From Botrimarina colliarenosi (GTDB lineage: Bacteria > Planctomycetota > Planctomycetia > Pirellulales > Lacipirellulaceae): DNA of 64,000 nucleotides. The stretch is from the NCBI RefSeq assembly GCF_007859955.1, contig NZ_SJPR01000001.1, forward strand, positions 1,245,590-1,309,589. The letters are read 5' to 3'. How positions within the stretch are numbered: the first letter of the stretch is position 1; each line of letters begins with the position of its first letter. Shown here one piece after another: positions 33,269 through 41,700 of this stretch. Below the pieces are notes generated by a model that was given only the letters and a program-made list of their open reading frames with translations, was not told where the DNA came from and searched no databases. A program made the translations under genes and the position numbers.

Positions 33269-33310
33269 AACAACCCCGCCGCAGGCCCGGGGGCTCGCAG
33301 CGGGGTTGTT
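33269..33310. repeat. Inverted repeat / terminator-like hairpin
   Basis: AACAACCCCGC (33269-33279) pairs perfectly with GCGGGGTTGTT (33300-33310) over a 20-base loop. No T tract follows. Just beyond, at about 33194-33217, is a lone arm resembling the GAGCCGGGGGCG palindromes. Confidence 0.65.
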
Positions 33311-33377
33311 GGGAAGGAGTGGCTTGGGCCCGCTCCACCGACTTGCGTCGCCGGCTCGCCGCTTTGTGCGCCGCCGA

Positions 33378-34016
33378 TCATTGGCAGTACAGAGCGAGCA
33401 GCTGCCGGGTCATCAGGCGGAGGTTGTCCGTCATGCCGCAGAGGGCGTCGCCGTCAGGATCGCCGACGCCGTGGCGGCCGGCGTGCGTCGGACGGAAGGC
33501 GACCCGCGGCGTCGGGTTCGTGCTGCCGATCGTCACCCCGAAATTCCCGCCGCCGATCACCAACCGCACGCCGCGGTGTCCGACAGTGTGGGTCGTGATC
33601 TGGGAATAAGCGATGGGGCCGCCGTGAGGCCGGAACGCCGGCTGATGACGCACGGCGTGCCGGCGTGGGTCGGCGAGCGCTTCGCGGACCGCATCCTCAA
33701 CGTCGCCCGCCTGCTCGTCGAGGCGATGCAACGCGCGATCGATCAGCCGCACCTGCGTCCGGCTCGGGATCGGCCGCGTGATCAGCAGTTCGAGGCGGTC
33801 CAGCTCGCGGCAGAGCCGGTCGAGCTCGTCGTAAACATCGTCGGCAATGAGCCGGGCCGACGAGCAGTCGTCGAAGGTCGCGTGGGCCTGAGCTCGCACC
33901 AGGGCCATCTGGCCCCGCACCTGGCCGGTGTAGCCGAGCAGCGGGTCGAGGTGGTCGGCGGCGGCCGGAGCGGTCAACAAAGCCGCGACGGCGGCAGTGA
34001 GGGTCGTGCGGAGCAT
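33378..34016 (-). CDS. Unknown secreted protein
   Basis: This 212-residue protein has a signal peptide (residues 1-20, MLRTTLTAAVAALLTAPAAA). A helical, charged middle region (about 35-120; YDELDRLCRELDRLELL) could form a coiled-coil hairpin. A C-terminal part is rich in Gly, His and Arg (VGHRGVRLVIGGGNFG). I recognise no family. It is a lone gene between cysK and a convergently oriented non-coding stretch. Confidence 0.7.
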   Translation of the reverse strand: MLRTTLTAAVAALLTAPAAADHLDPLLGYTGQVRGQMALVRAQAHATFDDCSSARLIADDVYDELDRLCRELDRLELLITRPIPSRTQVRLIDRALHRLDEQAGDVEDAVREALADPRRHAVRHQPAFRPHGGPIAYSQITTHTVGHRGVRLVIGGGNFGVTIGSTNPTPRVAFRPTHAGRHGVGDPDGDALCGMTDNLRLMTRQLLALYCQ

Positions 34017-34142
34017 GATTGGTTTCCCCTTTGGCGAGTCACGTCACCCCGGGTTGGGGCTCACCGACAAGTGGAAGCAACCGAGGCGCCGACACCCTGG
34101 ATGAAGCGCGCAATCCCTTGCTAGATAAACACTTAAAGGAAA

Positions 34143-34176
34143 ACGAGCCAGCGACTCCGCGGAGTCGCTGGCTCGT
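34143..34176 (-). terminator. Perfect palindromic terminator
   Basis: A 17-bp perfect palindrome (ACGAGCCAGCGACTCCG and complement) is followed on the minus strand by TTTTCCTTTAAG. It lies about 50 bases past the stop of the minus-strand secreted protein gene. Confidence 0.9.
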
Positions 34177-34228
34177 GCAAGATGTCAGAATGAATCGATC
34201 GCCAGCCAATCGCGGTCAAAACGACTTC

Positions 34229-35296
34229 TTAGCGGTGGCTGCGGCTCGAACGCCCCGCGTTGCGGCTGCCGCCGAAGAGGAAGTTGAACGGGTTGTTGGA
34301 CTTCGGCTTGTCGGCGTCGTGGATGTGCGTGATCGGGAAGCTCTCGACCCGCTGGCCTTTGCGACGCGGCAGGCTGGCGATCGACTCGCCGGCCGGGGGG
34401 ATCACGAAGACCTTCGGGTCGTCGATCACCCACGGGGTGCTCCACGACTGGCCGTTGTCCCAGTTGGCGACGTTGAAGAAGAAGTTGTCGAACGCCAAGC
34501 AGCGGTAGTTGTACGGGAAGCTCGAGGTCAGGTAATCGTCCGCGGTGAGGTCCTCGACGCCGGCGTGGCCGTAGTAGTGGATCTGGCCGTCGGGCGTGAA
34601 CGACATGCCGAGGGTCCACCAGCCCGGCTCGTCGATCTTCGTACTCCGCATGTCCTGGCCGTTGGTGTTGGCGCGGACGGTGAGCTGGGCGTGGTCGACG
34701 CCGCCGTTCTTGGCGTTGCCCTTCTGGAACAGGATGAACATGCCGGGCCAGTAGGCGGCGACTTCCCCCTCAGGGATGCGGCCACGGCAGTCGGTCCGCA
34801 TGCCGAAGCTCGCGCCGCTGCGCTGCTCCCACTCGCTGAACTCGGGCAGGTAGACCCGCACCGTGCAGCTCGGCTGCCACGTGACCGGGATGGAGCGGCC
34901 GAGCTTGCGGTCGACCTTCATCAGCAGGTCGTCCTGCTGCTGCTGGCCGGTGGTCTTGCCGGGGATGCCCGAGTACTTGGTCTGGAACATCAGGGCGCCC
35001 TCACTGCCGGCGATGCCGCCGGGGGGCGTCGCGACGCGTTTCACAACGTCGGGGGTGCCGCGCTTGGCGCCTTCGTGCCAGAGCTTGTTGTTCGAGAACC
35101 CGCCCGGGGCGCGCTGGTTGTCGTCCTGCTCGTAGCTGCTCTTGGGCAGGTTGAGCACGTACGACCAGTTGGCGTCCTCGAAGTCGTCGAACGCTTGGTA
35201 GACGTGGTCACCCGTCCCCGGGACGAACGGCGTGCCGGCGAGCGTGAGGGCCGGCAGGAGCGTGAAAACAACAGTGGCGACGTGGCGGGTGAGCAT
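34229..35296 (-). CDS. Unknown secreted protein, probable beta-sandwich
   Basis: This 355-residue exported protein has a signal peptide (MLTRHVATVVFTLLPALTLAG). The mature protein is rich in Trp, Tyr, Phe and Asn with alternating polar/hydrophobic runs (WEQRSGASFGMRTDC, YWPGMFILFQKG, WWTLGMSFTPDGQIHYYGHA), as in laminin-G/polysaccharide-lyase-like folds. Two Cys residues could pair. No catalytic motif is certain. The tail is disordered (Ser/Arg/Asn-rich). I chose the ATG at 35296 because it begins the signal peptide; an upstream start adds 27 basic residues. I do not assign a function. Confidence 0.72.
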   Translation of the reverse strand: MLTRHVATVVFTLLPALTLAGTPFVPGTGDHVYQAFDDFEDANWSYVLNLPKSSYEQDDNQRAPGGFSNNKLWHEGAKRGTPDVVKRVATPPGGIAGSEGALMFQTKYSGIPGKTTGQQQQDDLLMKVDRKLGRSIPVTWQPSCTVRVYLPEFSEWEQRSGASFGMRTDCRGRIPEGEVAAYWPGMFILFQKGNAKNGGVDHAQLTVRANTNGQDMRSTKIDEPGWWTLGMSFTPDGQIHYYGHAGVEDLTADDYLTSSFPYNYRCLAFDNFFFNVANWDNGQSWSTPWVIDDPKVFVIPPAGESIASLPRRKGQRVESFPITHIHDADKPKSNNPFNFLFGGSRNAGRSSRSHR

Positions 35297-35412
35297 CCTT
35301 GCTCTCCGGTTGAGTGCTAGCAAAGCGGGCGCGGCCGCACGCTTCCTTGCGCGCGGCTTGTTGCTAGGGATCGACACTCGGCGGCGTGACTTCCAGCCAA
35401 AACGTCGCGCAA

Positions 35413-35480
35413 CTCCGGGCGCTGACGCTTCCGGCTCGCCACGCGCTCGCTCGGCTAGCCGGAAGCGTCAGCGCCCGGAG
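35413..35480. repeat. Palindrome, GAGCCGG family
   Basis: CTCCGGGCGCTGACGCTTCC (with CGGCT... the arm is 35413-35436) is perfectly complementary to 35457-35480. The right arm forms the last codons and the TGA stop of the minus-strand chelatase gene. Confidence 0.9.
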
Positions 35481-35950
35481 CGCATCACGCACCCGCCACT
35501 TGGCCGACAAAGATCACAAGCGTCCCCCTCGCCGAGCGAGCGGTGCAAGCACTGCGCGATCCGCTTCCCCATCACCTCGGCCATCAGCTCGTGGAGCCCC
35601 AGCGGCGAAGTGACCTGGTATCGCACGCCCGGGTGGTTCGCCGCCGCCTCGGCCGCTAGCCGCGGGATATCCTGGCTCCAGTGCCGGCCTGGCGACAAGA
35701 AGTAGGGGAACACGACAACCGTCTCGGCGCCACGCTCGACGCACTTGGCGAACGCCGCGGCGATCGACGGCTCCGCCAGCTCCATATGGGCCGGCTCAAC
35801 GATGGGCATCCCCGACACCCGCTGGAACAACGCCGCGACGTCGTGCAGCAGCGCATTGCTCTCTTCGCGACGCGACCCGTGATCGACGACGACGACGCCG
35901 ACCCGCTGGGGATCGAGCCGCAATTCATCGCTTAGCCGGTCGATCAGCAT
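35468..35950 (-). CDS. CbiX/SirB-type sirohydrochlorin chelatase
   Basis: This 160-residue protein resembles the small CbiX/SirB class II chelatases that insert cobalt or iron into sirohydrochlorin. The metal-site histidines are in place: His24 (VVVVDHGSRREESN) and His55 (VEPAHMELAEPSI). VFPYFLSPGRHWSQDIP is a family signature. The C terminus has CDLC and GGC cysteines, as in CbiX forms with extra metal-binding tails. The final residues (MRSGR) and stop are encoded by the palindrome at 35413-35480. No other sirohaem or cobalamin genes are nearby. Confidence 0.87.
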   Translation of the reverse strand: MLIDRLSDELRLDPQRVGVVVVDHGSRREESNALLHDVAALFQRVSGMPIVEPAHMELAEPSIAAAFAKCVERGAETVVVFPYFLSPGRHWSQDIPRLAAEAAANHPGVRYQVTSPLGLHELMAEVMGKRIAQCLHRSLGEGDACDLCRPSGGCVMRSGR

Positions 35951-35959
35951 AAAAATATC

Positions 35960-36102
35960 TAGCCGCAGAGGGACGCAGATAAACGCGGATGGTTGTGACT
36001 TGGTCGAGCTACTCTTTGCTAGCTAGATCGAGAAGCCTCAACTTCAGAATAGATGCTGCGCCGCCAAGTGACATCCGCGTTTATCCGCGTCCCTCTGCGG
36101 CT
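35960..36102. repeat. Palindrome, 12-base periodic family
   Basis: A 31-base arm from 35960 (TAGCCGCAGAGGGACGCAGA...) pairs with 36072-36102 with one mismatch. It lies between the first M16 gene stop and the chelatase start, and belongs to the same family as 18853-18994. Confidence 0.88.
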
Positions 36103-36108
36103 AAACGA

Positions 36109-37341
36109 TTAGAGAACCAAGTCTTCACGTGGCCCCACCGTGACGACGGCGTTGCGGTCGAGGGGGTGTTCCGCCGCGACCCGCATCAGGTCGTCGATCG
36201 TCACCGCGTCGAGCCGCTTCAGCTCCTCTTCGAGCGATCGGTAGTCGCCGCGCATCTGCCAGCCGCCGCCGAGGTGGAACAGCCGGCTCCGTGGGCGTTC
36301 GCTGCCGAGCACGACGCGGGACTTGATCTTGCTCTTCGCTTGTGAGAGTTCGTCGGCGGTCGGCGGCTCGGTGGGGATCGACGCCAGGACCTCTTCGACG
36401 GCGGCCAGGTTCTCTTCGAGGTCGTCCGGCTCGCCGGCCAGCCACGTGTAATACATGCCGACGCCTTGGTAATCGTAGTGCCCGAGGCTCGCCGACTCGG
36501 CGTGGCCCGGGTCGATCAGTCGCCAGTAGAGCCGGCTCCCCGAGTCGTCGCCAAGGATGGTCGCCAGCAGCTTCGCGGCGTAGCGGTCCTCAGACACGCC
36601 GTCGGGGGCGTTGCCGAGCAACAACGCGTACTGCTGCGTGGCGGACGAGTGAACGATCGACTCGCGCGAGGGCGTGACCGACGTCGGCGCCAACGGCCGG
36701 CTTGCGTCGCCACGGTCCCACGCGCCGCAGGCCGCCTCGGCTTGCTCGACCATCGCGTCGAAGTCGACCCGACCCGACGCCGCCAGGACGAGGTTGCCCG
36801 GTGCGTAACGCCGCTGGAAGTACGAACGCATCGCGTCGGACGTCAACGCCGCGACCGACTCGGCGGTCCCCAGCACGCTGTTGGCGATTGGGTGCGCGCC
36901 AAAGCAGAGCCGCTTGAGGTGATCGTCCATGCCGTAAGGCGGCTGGTCGAGGTACATCTCGATCTCTTCGAGGATGACCTTCTTCTCCATGTCGAAGTCC
37001 TCCGTCCGGAGGCTCGGCCGCATGATATCGGCCAACAGGTCGATCGACTCGGCCTGGTGCTCGGGCAGGAGCGACGCGTAGTAGACGGTGTTCTCTTCGC
37101 TGGTGAACGCGTTGTAGTGGGCGCCGAGCTCGTCGAACTCACGGTTGACGTCCTCGGCCGTGCGGCGGGCCGTCCCCTTGAACACCATGTGCTCGAGGAA
37201 GTGGCTGACGCCCGCCTCGGCCGGCGTCTCGTCCCGCGCGCCGGTCTGTACGAAGAACCCCAGGGCGAGCGACAGCGCCGACGGGTCGCACTCGGCGATG
37301 ACTTCGAGACCGTTCGGGAGGGTGTGACGCTTGAATTGCAT
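36109..37341 (-). CDS. M16-family zinc peptidase, catalytic subunit
   Basis: This 410-residue M16B peptidase has the inverted zinc motif HFLEH (residues 47-51: His47, Glu50 catalytic, His51). The distal ligand Glu lies in VILEEIEMY (about 125-126), and NAFTSEENTVYY is present. Such enzymes cleave small peptides, often working as a pair with an inactive paralogue. The gene on the same strand upstream is such a paralogue. The ATG at 37341 is chosen because the family starts near the THRLPNGL-like segment (KRHTLPNGLEV). No signal peptide is present. A palindrome separates the two genes. Confidence 0.92.
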   Translation of the reverse strand: MQFKRHTLPNGLEVIAECDPSALSLALGFFVQTGARDETPAEAGVSHFLEHMVFKGTARRTAEDVNREFDELGAHYNAFTSEENTVYYASLLPEHQAESIDLLADIMRPSLRTEDFDMEKKVILEEIEMYLDQPPYGMDDHLKRLCFGAHPIANSVLGTAESVAALTSDAMRSYFQRRYAPGNLVLAASGRVDFDAMVEQAEAACGAWDRGDASRPLAPTSVTPSRESIVHSSATQQYALLLGNAPDGVSEDRYAAKLLATILGDDSGSRLYWRLIDPGHAESASLGHYDYQGVGMYYTWLAGEPDDLEENLAAVEEVLASIPTEPPTADELSQAKSKIKSRVVLGSERPRSRLFHLGGGWQMRGDYRSLEEELKRLDAVTIDDLMRVAAEHPLDRNAVVTVGPREDLVL

Positions 37342-37377
37342 GTGGTTGGAACCACCGAGGGACACAGATTGGATTCT

Positions 37378-37463
37378 TGTGGGAGGCGTCTGCGAGGCCG
37401 CTTGCGGTCTCTTGGCCGTGTTCGTCATGGAGACCGCAATCGGCGTCGCAGACGCCTCCTACA
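37378..37463. repeat. Palindrome, GGAGGCGTCT family
   Basis: Arms of 34 bases (37378-37411 and 37430-37463) match at about 31 positions and contain GGGAGGCGTCTGCGA. The loop keeps CTTGGCCGTG as in the copy at 59006. It lies between the two M16 genes. Confidence 0.85.
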
Positions 37464-37491
37464 GACGGGAGCGCCTACTGGCTTCTTGATC

Positions 37492-38754
37492 TCAGTTCGG
37501 CCGCGTCAGCGGCTGCGGGCCCAGCGTAACGATGGTGAAATCGCTCGGCGGATTCCGTTGGAGGTAGTCATTGATTGTGTCGGCGGTCACCGCGTCGACC
37601 AGCTTGTTCACTTCCGCTAGCGAGCGGATGTGTCCCAGGTGGCGCCAGTCGCGCGCCAGCACCCCGGCGCGGGCGTGGGTCGACTCTTGTTGCAGGATCA
37701 AGCCGCTCTTCATCCGCGCCTTGAGGCGACCGAGCTCCTCGGCGGTGACGCCGTCGGCCAGCCGCACCAGTTCGCTGTGGGTGACGTCGAGCGTCTCCTG
37801 GGCGCGCTCGGCGGTGGTGCCGGCGTAGCAGAAGACGGCCGCCCGGTCCTTCTGCGTCTGCAGCGACGCGTAAACGGTGTAGCAGAGGCCCCGTTTCTCA
37901 CGGACCTCGGTAAAGAGCCGGCTGCTCATGCCGCTCGAGAGAACGCCGTTGGCGCCCCACGCTTGGAAGTAGTCGGCGTGGCTGTAGGGGACCGACGGGA
38001 AGGCGATGCCGATGTGCGCTTGCGACGAGTCGTAGGTTACGTGGCCATCGCCTGCGCCGGGCGTTTCGACCGTCTTCGAGGGCGCCTCGTTGTTGACCCA
38101 GTCGCCGAACAGCCGCTCGACGTCTTCGACCATGGCGTCCCAGTCGAACGCGCCGGCGACGGCGAGGATCGCGCTGTCGGGCGCGTACCGCTTGTGTTGG
38201 AACTGCCGGACGTCGCGGATCTGGAGCGACTCGACCGCCGCGATGTTTCCGCTCGAGGCCCGGCCGTAGGGGTCGCCGTAGTGGCGGCGGCGGAGCTCTT
38301 CCATCAGCTTCTGCGACGGTTCGTCCTCGACGCCCCGCAGCTCTTGCAGGCAGACCTGGCGGCCCGCCTCGAGCTGGTCCTCGGGCAGGTGCGGCCGGCG
38401 GACGATGTCGGCGTAGATGGCGAGCGCCGCGGGGAGGTTCTCCGCCAGGGTGCTCGCGCCGAGCGACGTGTGCGACAGGCCAACCGATTCGCCCCGTTCG
38501 ACGCCGAGGGCGTCGAGGTCGCTCACCAGCGCCCGGCTGTCGCGGTCGCCGGCGCCGCGGAGGGCCATCTCGCAGGTGAGGTTCGCCAGCCCCAGTTGGT
38601 CGGCCGCGTCGTAACGGCAACCGGCGGGGATCATCAGCGAGAAGGCGGCCGACTGGAAGCCGTCCGCTGGCTCGCCGATGAGGGTCAGCCCGTTGGCGAG
38701 GCGATGGACGCAGGCTTCGCGCGGAGTCGGGGCGTCAGGCGGAGTTAAAGACAC
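37492..38754 (-). CDS. M16-family peptidase-like protein, inactive partner
   Basis: This protein of about 420 residues has the M16 fold but the zinc motif is lost: the HxxEH position reads NLTCE. The Arg/Tyr substrate-binding pair that M16B partner subunits keep is present in SRLFTEVREKRGLCYTVYA. This is the pattern of the non-catalytic subunit of a heterodimer with the catalytic subunit encoded downstream. The likely start is the GTG at 38754 (VSLTPPDAPTPREACVHRLANGL); ATG codons further upstream lead through Arg/Pro-rich, non-conserved sequence. The exact start is uncertain. Confidence 0.85.
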   Translation of the reverse strand: MSLTPPDAPTPREACVHRLANGLTLIGEPADGFQSAAFSLMIPAGCRYDAADQLGLANLTCEMALRGAGDRDSRALVSDLDALGVERGESVGLSHTSLGASTLAENLPAALAIYADIVRRPHLPEDQLEAGRQVCLQELRGVEDEPSQKLMEELRRRHYGDPYGRASSGNIAAVESLQIRDVRQFQHKRYAPDSAILAVAGAFDWDAMVEDVERLFGDWVNNEAPSKTVETPGAGDGHVTYDSSQAHIGIAFPSVPYSHADYFQAWGANGVLSSGMSSRLFTEVREKRGLCYTVYASLQTQKDRAAVFCYAGTTAERAQETLDVTHSELVRLADGVTAEELGRLKARMKSGLILQQESTHARAGVLARDWRHLGHIRSLAEVNKLVDAVTADTINDYLQRNPPSDFTIVTLGPQPLTRPN

Positions 38755-38956
38755 GCGGCGGCGGCCCTTGGGGCGGGAGAAAACGAGCAGTCGGGTGAAA
38801 AATGGGGGGCGCCGGCGGCTGTAGCGGGGCGTCTCCGTAAGAACGCCCGCCGAAACGCTATCGGGCCGGCAACCCCCTGCGTCCAGAGGACTTAGCGACG
38901 TTACCGGTCGTAGGGCCCGCTGGCAACGCCCGCCCCCCCATCCGGCGGGCGATTCG

Positions 38957-38985
38957 TTGACGTTTGCGCACGCCGTCCGTAAGGT
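38957..38985 (+). promoter_or_regulatory. Candidate promoter of the FHA gene
   Basis: TTGACG (38957-38962), a 17-base spacer and TAAGGT (38980-38985) lie about 120 bases before the FHA gene. The rest of the 38755-39102 gap has no gene; it also serves as upstream region for the divergent M16 gene. Confidence 0.45.
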
Positions 38986-39102
38986 GGAAGAGAGATGGCG
39001 GAGTCCCAATCCGGGAAGATCAGGCGCTCACCATCCCCGCCGCGGCTGGCCCCCCCACTCGGCCTTCGCCCCTGCCGCGACCCCTCTCAACGAGACCCAC
39101 CT

Positions 39103-39573
39103 ATGTACGGCGAGCTTGTGCCGCTCGGCGGCGGGGACCCGATCCCGCTGCTCAAGAAGAAACTGCTGATCGGTCGCCGCGAGAGCTGCGATATCGTTCT
39201 GCGGTTCGCTAACGTCTCCGCCCACCACTGTGAGCTGCGGATCGAGGGAGGCTACCTCTATATCCGCGACCTGCAGAGCCGCAACGGCGTGAAGGTCAAC
39301 GGCATCCGCATGCCCGAAGGCCGGATCGACCCGGGCGACACGCTGGCGGTGGCGAAGCACACCTACCGCGTCGAGTACTCGCCGGCCGACCTCGGCGCCG
39401 TCGGCCCCCCGCCGACCGAGAACCGGGCTCAAGAGATCATGAGCACGTCGCTGTTGGCGCGGGCCGGGCTCCAGAAGGCGGAAGCCCGCGGCGCCGATCG
39501 CTCGAGTTCGAAGCGGTTCGACCCGACCAACAACTCGGCGGGTCAAATCAAGTTGCCGAGCGACAAGCTCTAA
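39103..39573 (+). CDS. FHA-domain protein
   Basis: This 156-residue cytosolic protein has one FHA phospho-Thr-binding domain (about residues 20-90). The key residues are present: GRRESCDIVL (Gly24-Arg25), SAHHCEL (the SxxH segment) and SRNGVKVNG (Asn61-Gly62). The C-terminal 60 residues are disordered and polar, ending in INLPSD-like IKLPSDKL. It probably takes part in Ser/Thr kinase signalling, common in planctomycetes; no kinase gene is in view. The start at 39103 fits the family; upstream in-frame sequence is not conserved-looking. Confidence 0.9.
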   Translation: MYGELVPLGGGDPIPLLKKKLLIGRRESCDIVLRFANVSAHHCELRIEGGYLYIRDLQSRNGVKVNGIRMPEGRIDPGDTLAVAKHTYRVEYSPADLGAVGPPPTENRAQEIMSTSLLARAGLQKAEARGADRSSSKRFDPTNNSAGQIKLPSDKL

Positions 39574-39590
39574 AAGCCCACCAGGGCTTT

Positions 39591-39675
39591 GTGGGAGGCG
39601 TCTCCAGACGCCGATGACGGTCACCAATCCGCTAAGATAGGGTGCACGTCATCGGCGTCTGGAGACGCCTCCCAC
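39591..39675. repeat. Perfect 28-bp palindrome, GGAGGCGTCT family
   Basis: GTGGGAGGCGTCTCCAGACG at 39591 continues to 39618 and is exactly complementary to 39648-39675. The loop contains GATAGGGTGCAC, like the loops at 16536 and 59006. It lies between the FHA gene and rsgA. Confidence 0.92.
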
Positions 39676-39690
39676 TGTTTTGGTTCCTGA

Positions 39691-40845
39691 ATGGCTAAGA
39701 AACGCCGCAACGTCCGCGCCACCTTCCGTAAGGGGCACGACACCGCCAAGCGCGAACGCGGGCTCACCCGCGCCTTCGAGCAGCACGGCGGCGAAGCCGA
39801 ACACGAGCGGGGCGAACGTGTCAGCGGCAAGGGTCACCTGACCCGCAAACGCACCGTCGCCGGCGCCGAAGTCGTCGAGGACAGCTCGGGGCAGATCGTG
39901 CTCCCCGACGTCGACCGCGAAGTCTGCGTCCTCGGTCGGGTCCTCCGCGTTCAGGGGCTCGTCAGCCGCGTGCTGGGGGACGACGGTCGGCAGTACGCCT
40001 GCGCCACGAGGCAGCTCTTAAAGCAATTGGCGACCGAGCTGCGACACGTCGTCGCCGCCGGGGACCGGGTCTGGGTCCGTCCCGAGGGACCGCCCCCCGC
40101 CGACGGCGCCCTGCAAGAAGGGATCATCGAACGGGTCGAGCCGCGGCACGGCGTCCTCAGCCGCAGCAGCCGCAGCCGACAGCACCTGATCGCGGCGAAC
40201 ATCGACCAGATCCTCGTCGTCGCCTCGGCGGCCGCGCCGCGGCTGAAGCCGAACCTCGTCGACCGCTACCTCGTCACGGCCGAGAAGACCGGGCTGCGGC
40301 CGATCGTCTGTATCAACAAGATTGATCTGGTGGAGCCGGTCGACCTCGTGCCGATCATCGGTGTCTGGTCACAGCTCGGCTACGAGGTGCTGCCGGTGTC
40401 GGCGGAGACCGGCTTTGGCGTCGACCGCCTCCGCGCACGCCTCCGCGCCAAACAGACGGCGTTCACCGGGCAGAGCGGCGTCGGCAAGAGCTCGCTGCTC
40501 AACGCGATCGACCCGGGCCTCGCCCTCCGCGTGCAGACGGTGAGCTCCGAGAGCGACAAAGGCCGCCACACGACCACGACCGCCGAACTCTACCCGCTGG
40601 GCGAGCATGTCGGCGGCGGCTTCCTGGTCGACACGCCCGGCATCCGCAGCTTCGAGCTGTGGGACGTGATCCCCGAAGAGGTCGCCAACTACTACCGCGA
40701 GCTCCGCCCCTACGTGAGCCAGTGCCGCTTCCCCGACTGCACGCACACGCACGAGGATTTCTGCGCGGTGAAGGACGCCGTCGCCGACGGCTGGATCGAC
40801 GCCCGGCGTTACGAGAGCTACGTGCAGATCCGGTCGGGCGAGTGA
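39691..40845 (+). CDS. rsgA: Small ribosomal subunit biogenesis GTPase RsgA
   Basis: This 384-residue circularly permuted GTPase checks maturation of the 30S subunit. Motif order is G4 first (CINKIDLV), then G5 (VSAETG), G1 GQSGVGKSS, and G3 DTPGIRSF, the RsgA signature. An OB-fold precedes it (about residues 75-150). The C-terminal zinc site is CRFPDCTHTHEDFC. The first 60 residues are a basic extension (MAKKRRNVRATFRKG...) that could bind rRNA. The ATG at 39691 follows the palindrome directly. The stop is one base from the stop of the convergent next gene. Confidence 0.95.
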   Translation: MAKKRRNVRATFRKGHDTAKRERGLTRAFEQHGGEAEHERGERVSGKGHLTRKRTVAGAEVVEDSSGQIVLPDVDREVCVLGRVLRVQGLVSRVLGDDGRQYACATRQLLKQLATELRHVVAAGDRVWVRPEGPPPADGALQEGIIERVEPRHGVLSRSSRSRQHLIAANIDQILVVASAAAPRLKPNLVDRYLVTAEKTGLRPIVCINKIDLVEPVDLVPIIGVWSQLGYEVLPVSAETGFGVDRLRARLRAKQTAFTGQSGVGKSSLLNAIDPGLALRVQTVSSESDKGRHTTTTAELYPLGEHVGGGFLVDTPGIRSFELWDVIPEEVANYYRELRPYVSQCRFPDCTHTHEDFCAVKDAVADGWIDARRYESYVQIRSGE

Positions 40846-40846
40846 G

Positions 40847-41080
40847 CTACTCAGCCGGCGGTGTGTTCTTGCCGCGCCACGGGTCCTCGGTCGAGAGGCT
40901 CCCGTCGGGAAGCTCCCAGTGCAGAACGCCGTTAATCGAGTAGACGCACGGCACCCCGGCGCGGCGGGATTCTTCCTGAGCGCGACGGACGCCATTGGCA
41001 GCCATCTCTTCGACTTCGGCGGCGAACTCGTGGGCAGCTAGACTGAGCGGTTTACCAGCACCAGCGGTCGAGTCATACAT
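40847..41080 (-). CDS. Small partner protein of the zeta-like kinase (possible antitoxin)
   Basis: This 77-residue acidic protein begins with a helix (LAAHEFAAEVEEMAANGVRRAQEE). A compact segment VPCVYSINGVLHWELPDGSL and TEDPWRG follows. Small proteins of this look are often encoded next to zeta-type kinases, where they are plausible antitoxins. The ATG at 41080 overlaps the end of the kinase gene by eight bases (ATGTATGA) and has AAGG at good spacing, so translation is coupled. A GTG six bases earlier is the alternative. Its order, after the toxin, is the reverse of epsilon-zeta. The function is inferred from context only. Confidence 0.75.
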   Translation of the reverse strand: MYDSTAGAGKPLSLAAHEFAAEVEEMAANGVRRAQEESRRAGVPCVYSINGVLHWELPDGSLSTEDPWRGKNTPPAE

Positions 41081-41678
41081 GGTCACCTTCCACGATACTG
41101 AGAAACTCGCTCATTGCTTGACGATGAATTATCTGTGTCTTCTCGGTGTCGCCAAACGCAACTTTGCATTCCGAAGTGAATCGGTTGTCGAATAGTGTCC
41201 AAAGATCGGCCACCAGACGGTATTGTAGCCAGAAATTGCGGATGCTGCGGTAGAAGCGACGTATCACATCCTCGTCGGGGACGAAGTGACCGCCAGTTCG
41301 CACGCGTTGGGCAACACGGGCAATGCTAGTTGCGGGGGCGTCAACAAACGTAAAAGCGATCTCGACTCGGAATCCCAGGTTGCGAGCTCGCTCAAAGTTA
41401 CGCCCAATCGAGCGCCCTGATAAAGTCGATTCAACGAGGATTCTTCGTTCTGAATGCAGTGCTTGGTCGAACTGCTCAACGAATCCTCGCCCGGCCGCCG
41501 CGGCAACCGATTCAGGACGTTCCGGACAGATTTCGGCAGCTATTTTGTCTGCTCCCAGATAAAGCCAACCGCCCTGTTCTAGATACGCGTTTGCCAGGGT
41601 CGTCTTACCGGACCCGTTCGGACCGCCGACGACAAGAAGTCGCTTCGGTGGAAGGCTTTCTCCCTGCTCTCCCCCCAT
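41073..41678 (-). CDS. Zeta-toxin-like P-loop kinase
   Basis: This 201-residue P-loop protein has Walker A GPNGSGKTT (residues 19-27). A zeta-type layout follows: YLGADKIAAEICPE (substrate-loop Asp), RRILVESTLSG (Glu-Ser-Thr before the acceptor site) and VAQRVRTGGHFVPDEDVIRRF with conserved Arg residues. Zeta toxins phosphorylate UDP-N-acetylglucosamine and block wall synthesis; COG4185 relatives may have other targets. The gene is less GC-rich than its neighbours and overlaps a small downstream gene. It could be a toxin-antitoxin module or a chromosomal kinase of unrelated role. Confidence 0.85.
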   Translation of the reverse strand: MGGEQGESLPPKRLLVVGGPNGSGKTTLANAYLEQGGWLYLGADKIAAEICPERPESVAAAAGRGFVEQFDQALHSERRILVESTLSGRSIGRNFERARNLGFRVEIAFTFVDAPATSIARVAQRVRTGGHFVPDEDVIRRFYRSIRNFWLQYRLVADLWTLFDNRFTSECKVAFGDTEKTQIIHRQAMSEFLSIVEGDHV

Positions 41679-41700
41679 CTCATTCTCTCCCTTTAGAGGA

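Noticed and set aside
32185-33609. A 474-codon plus-strand frame opposite cysK
   Set aside because: cysK is complete and well conserved; the plus frame also crosses an intergenic hairpin and has no recognisable domain.
34019-35320. A 433-codon plus-strand frame opposite the secreted unknown gene
   Set aside because: The minus-strand gene has a signal peptide, plausible fold and perfect terminator; the plus frame looks like a shadow.
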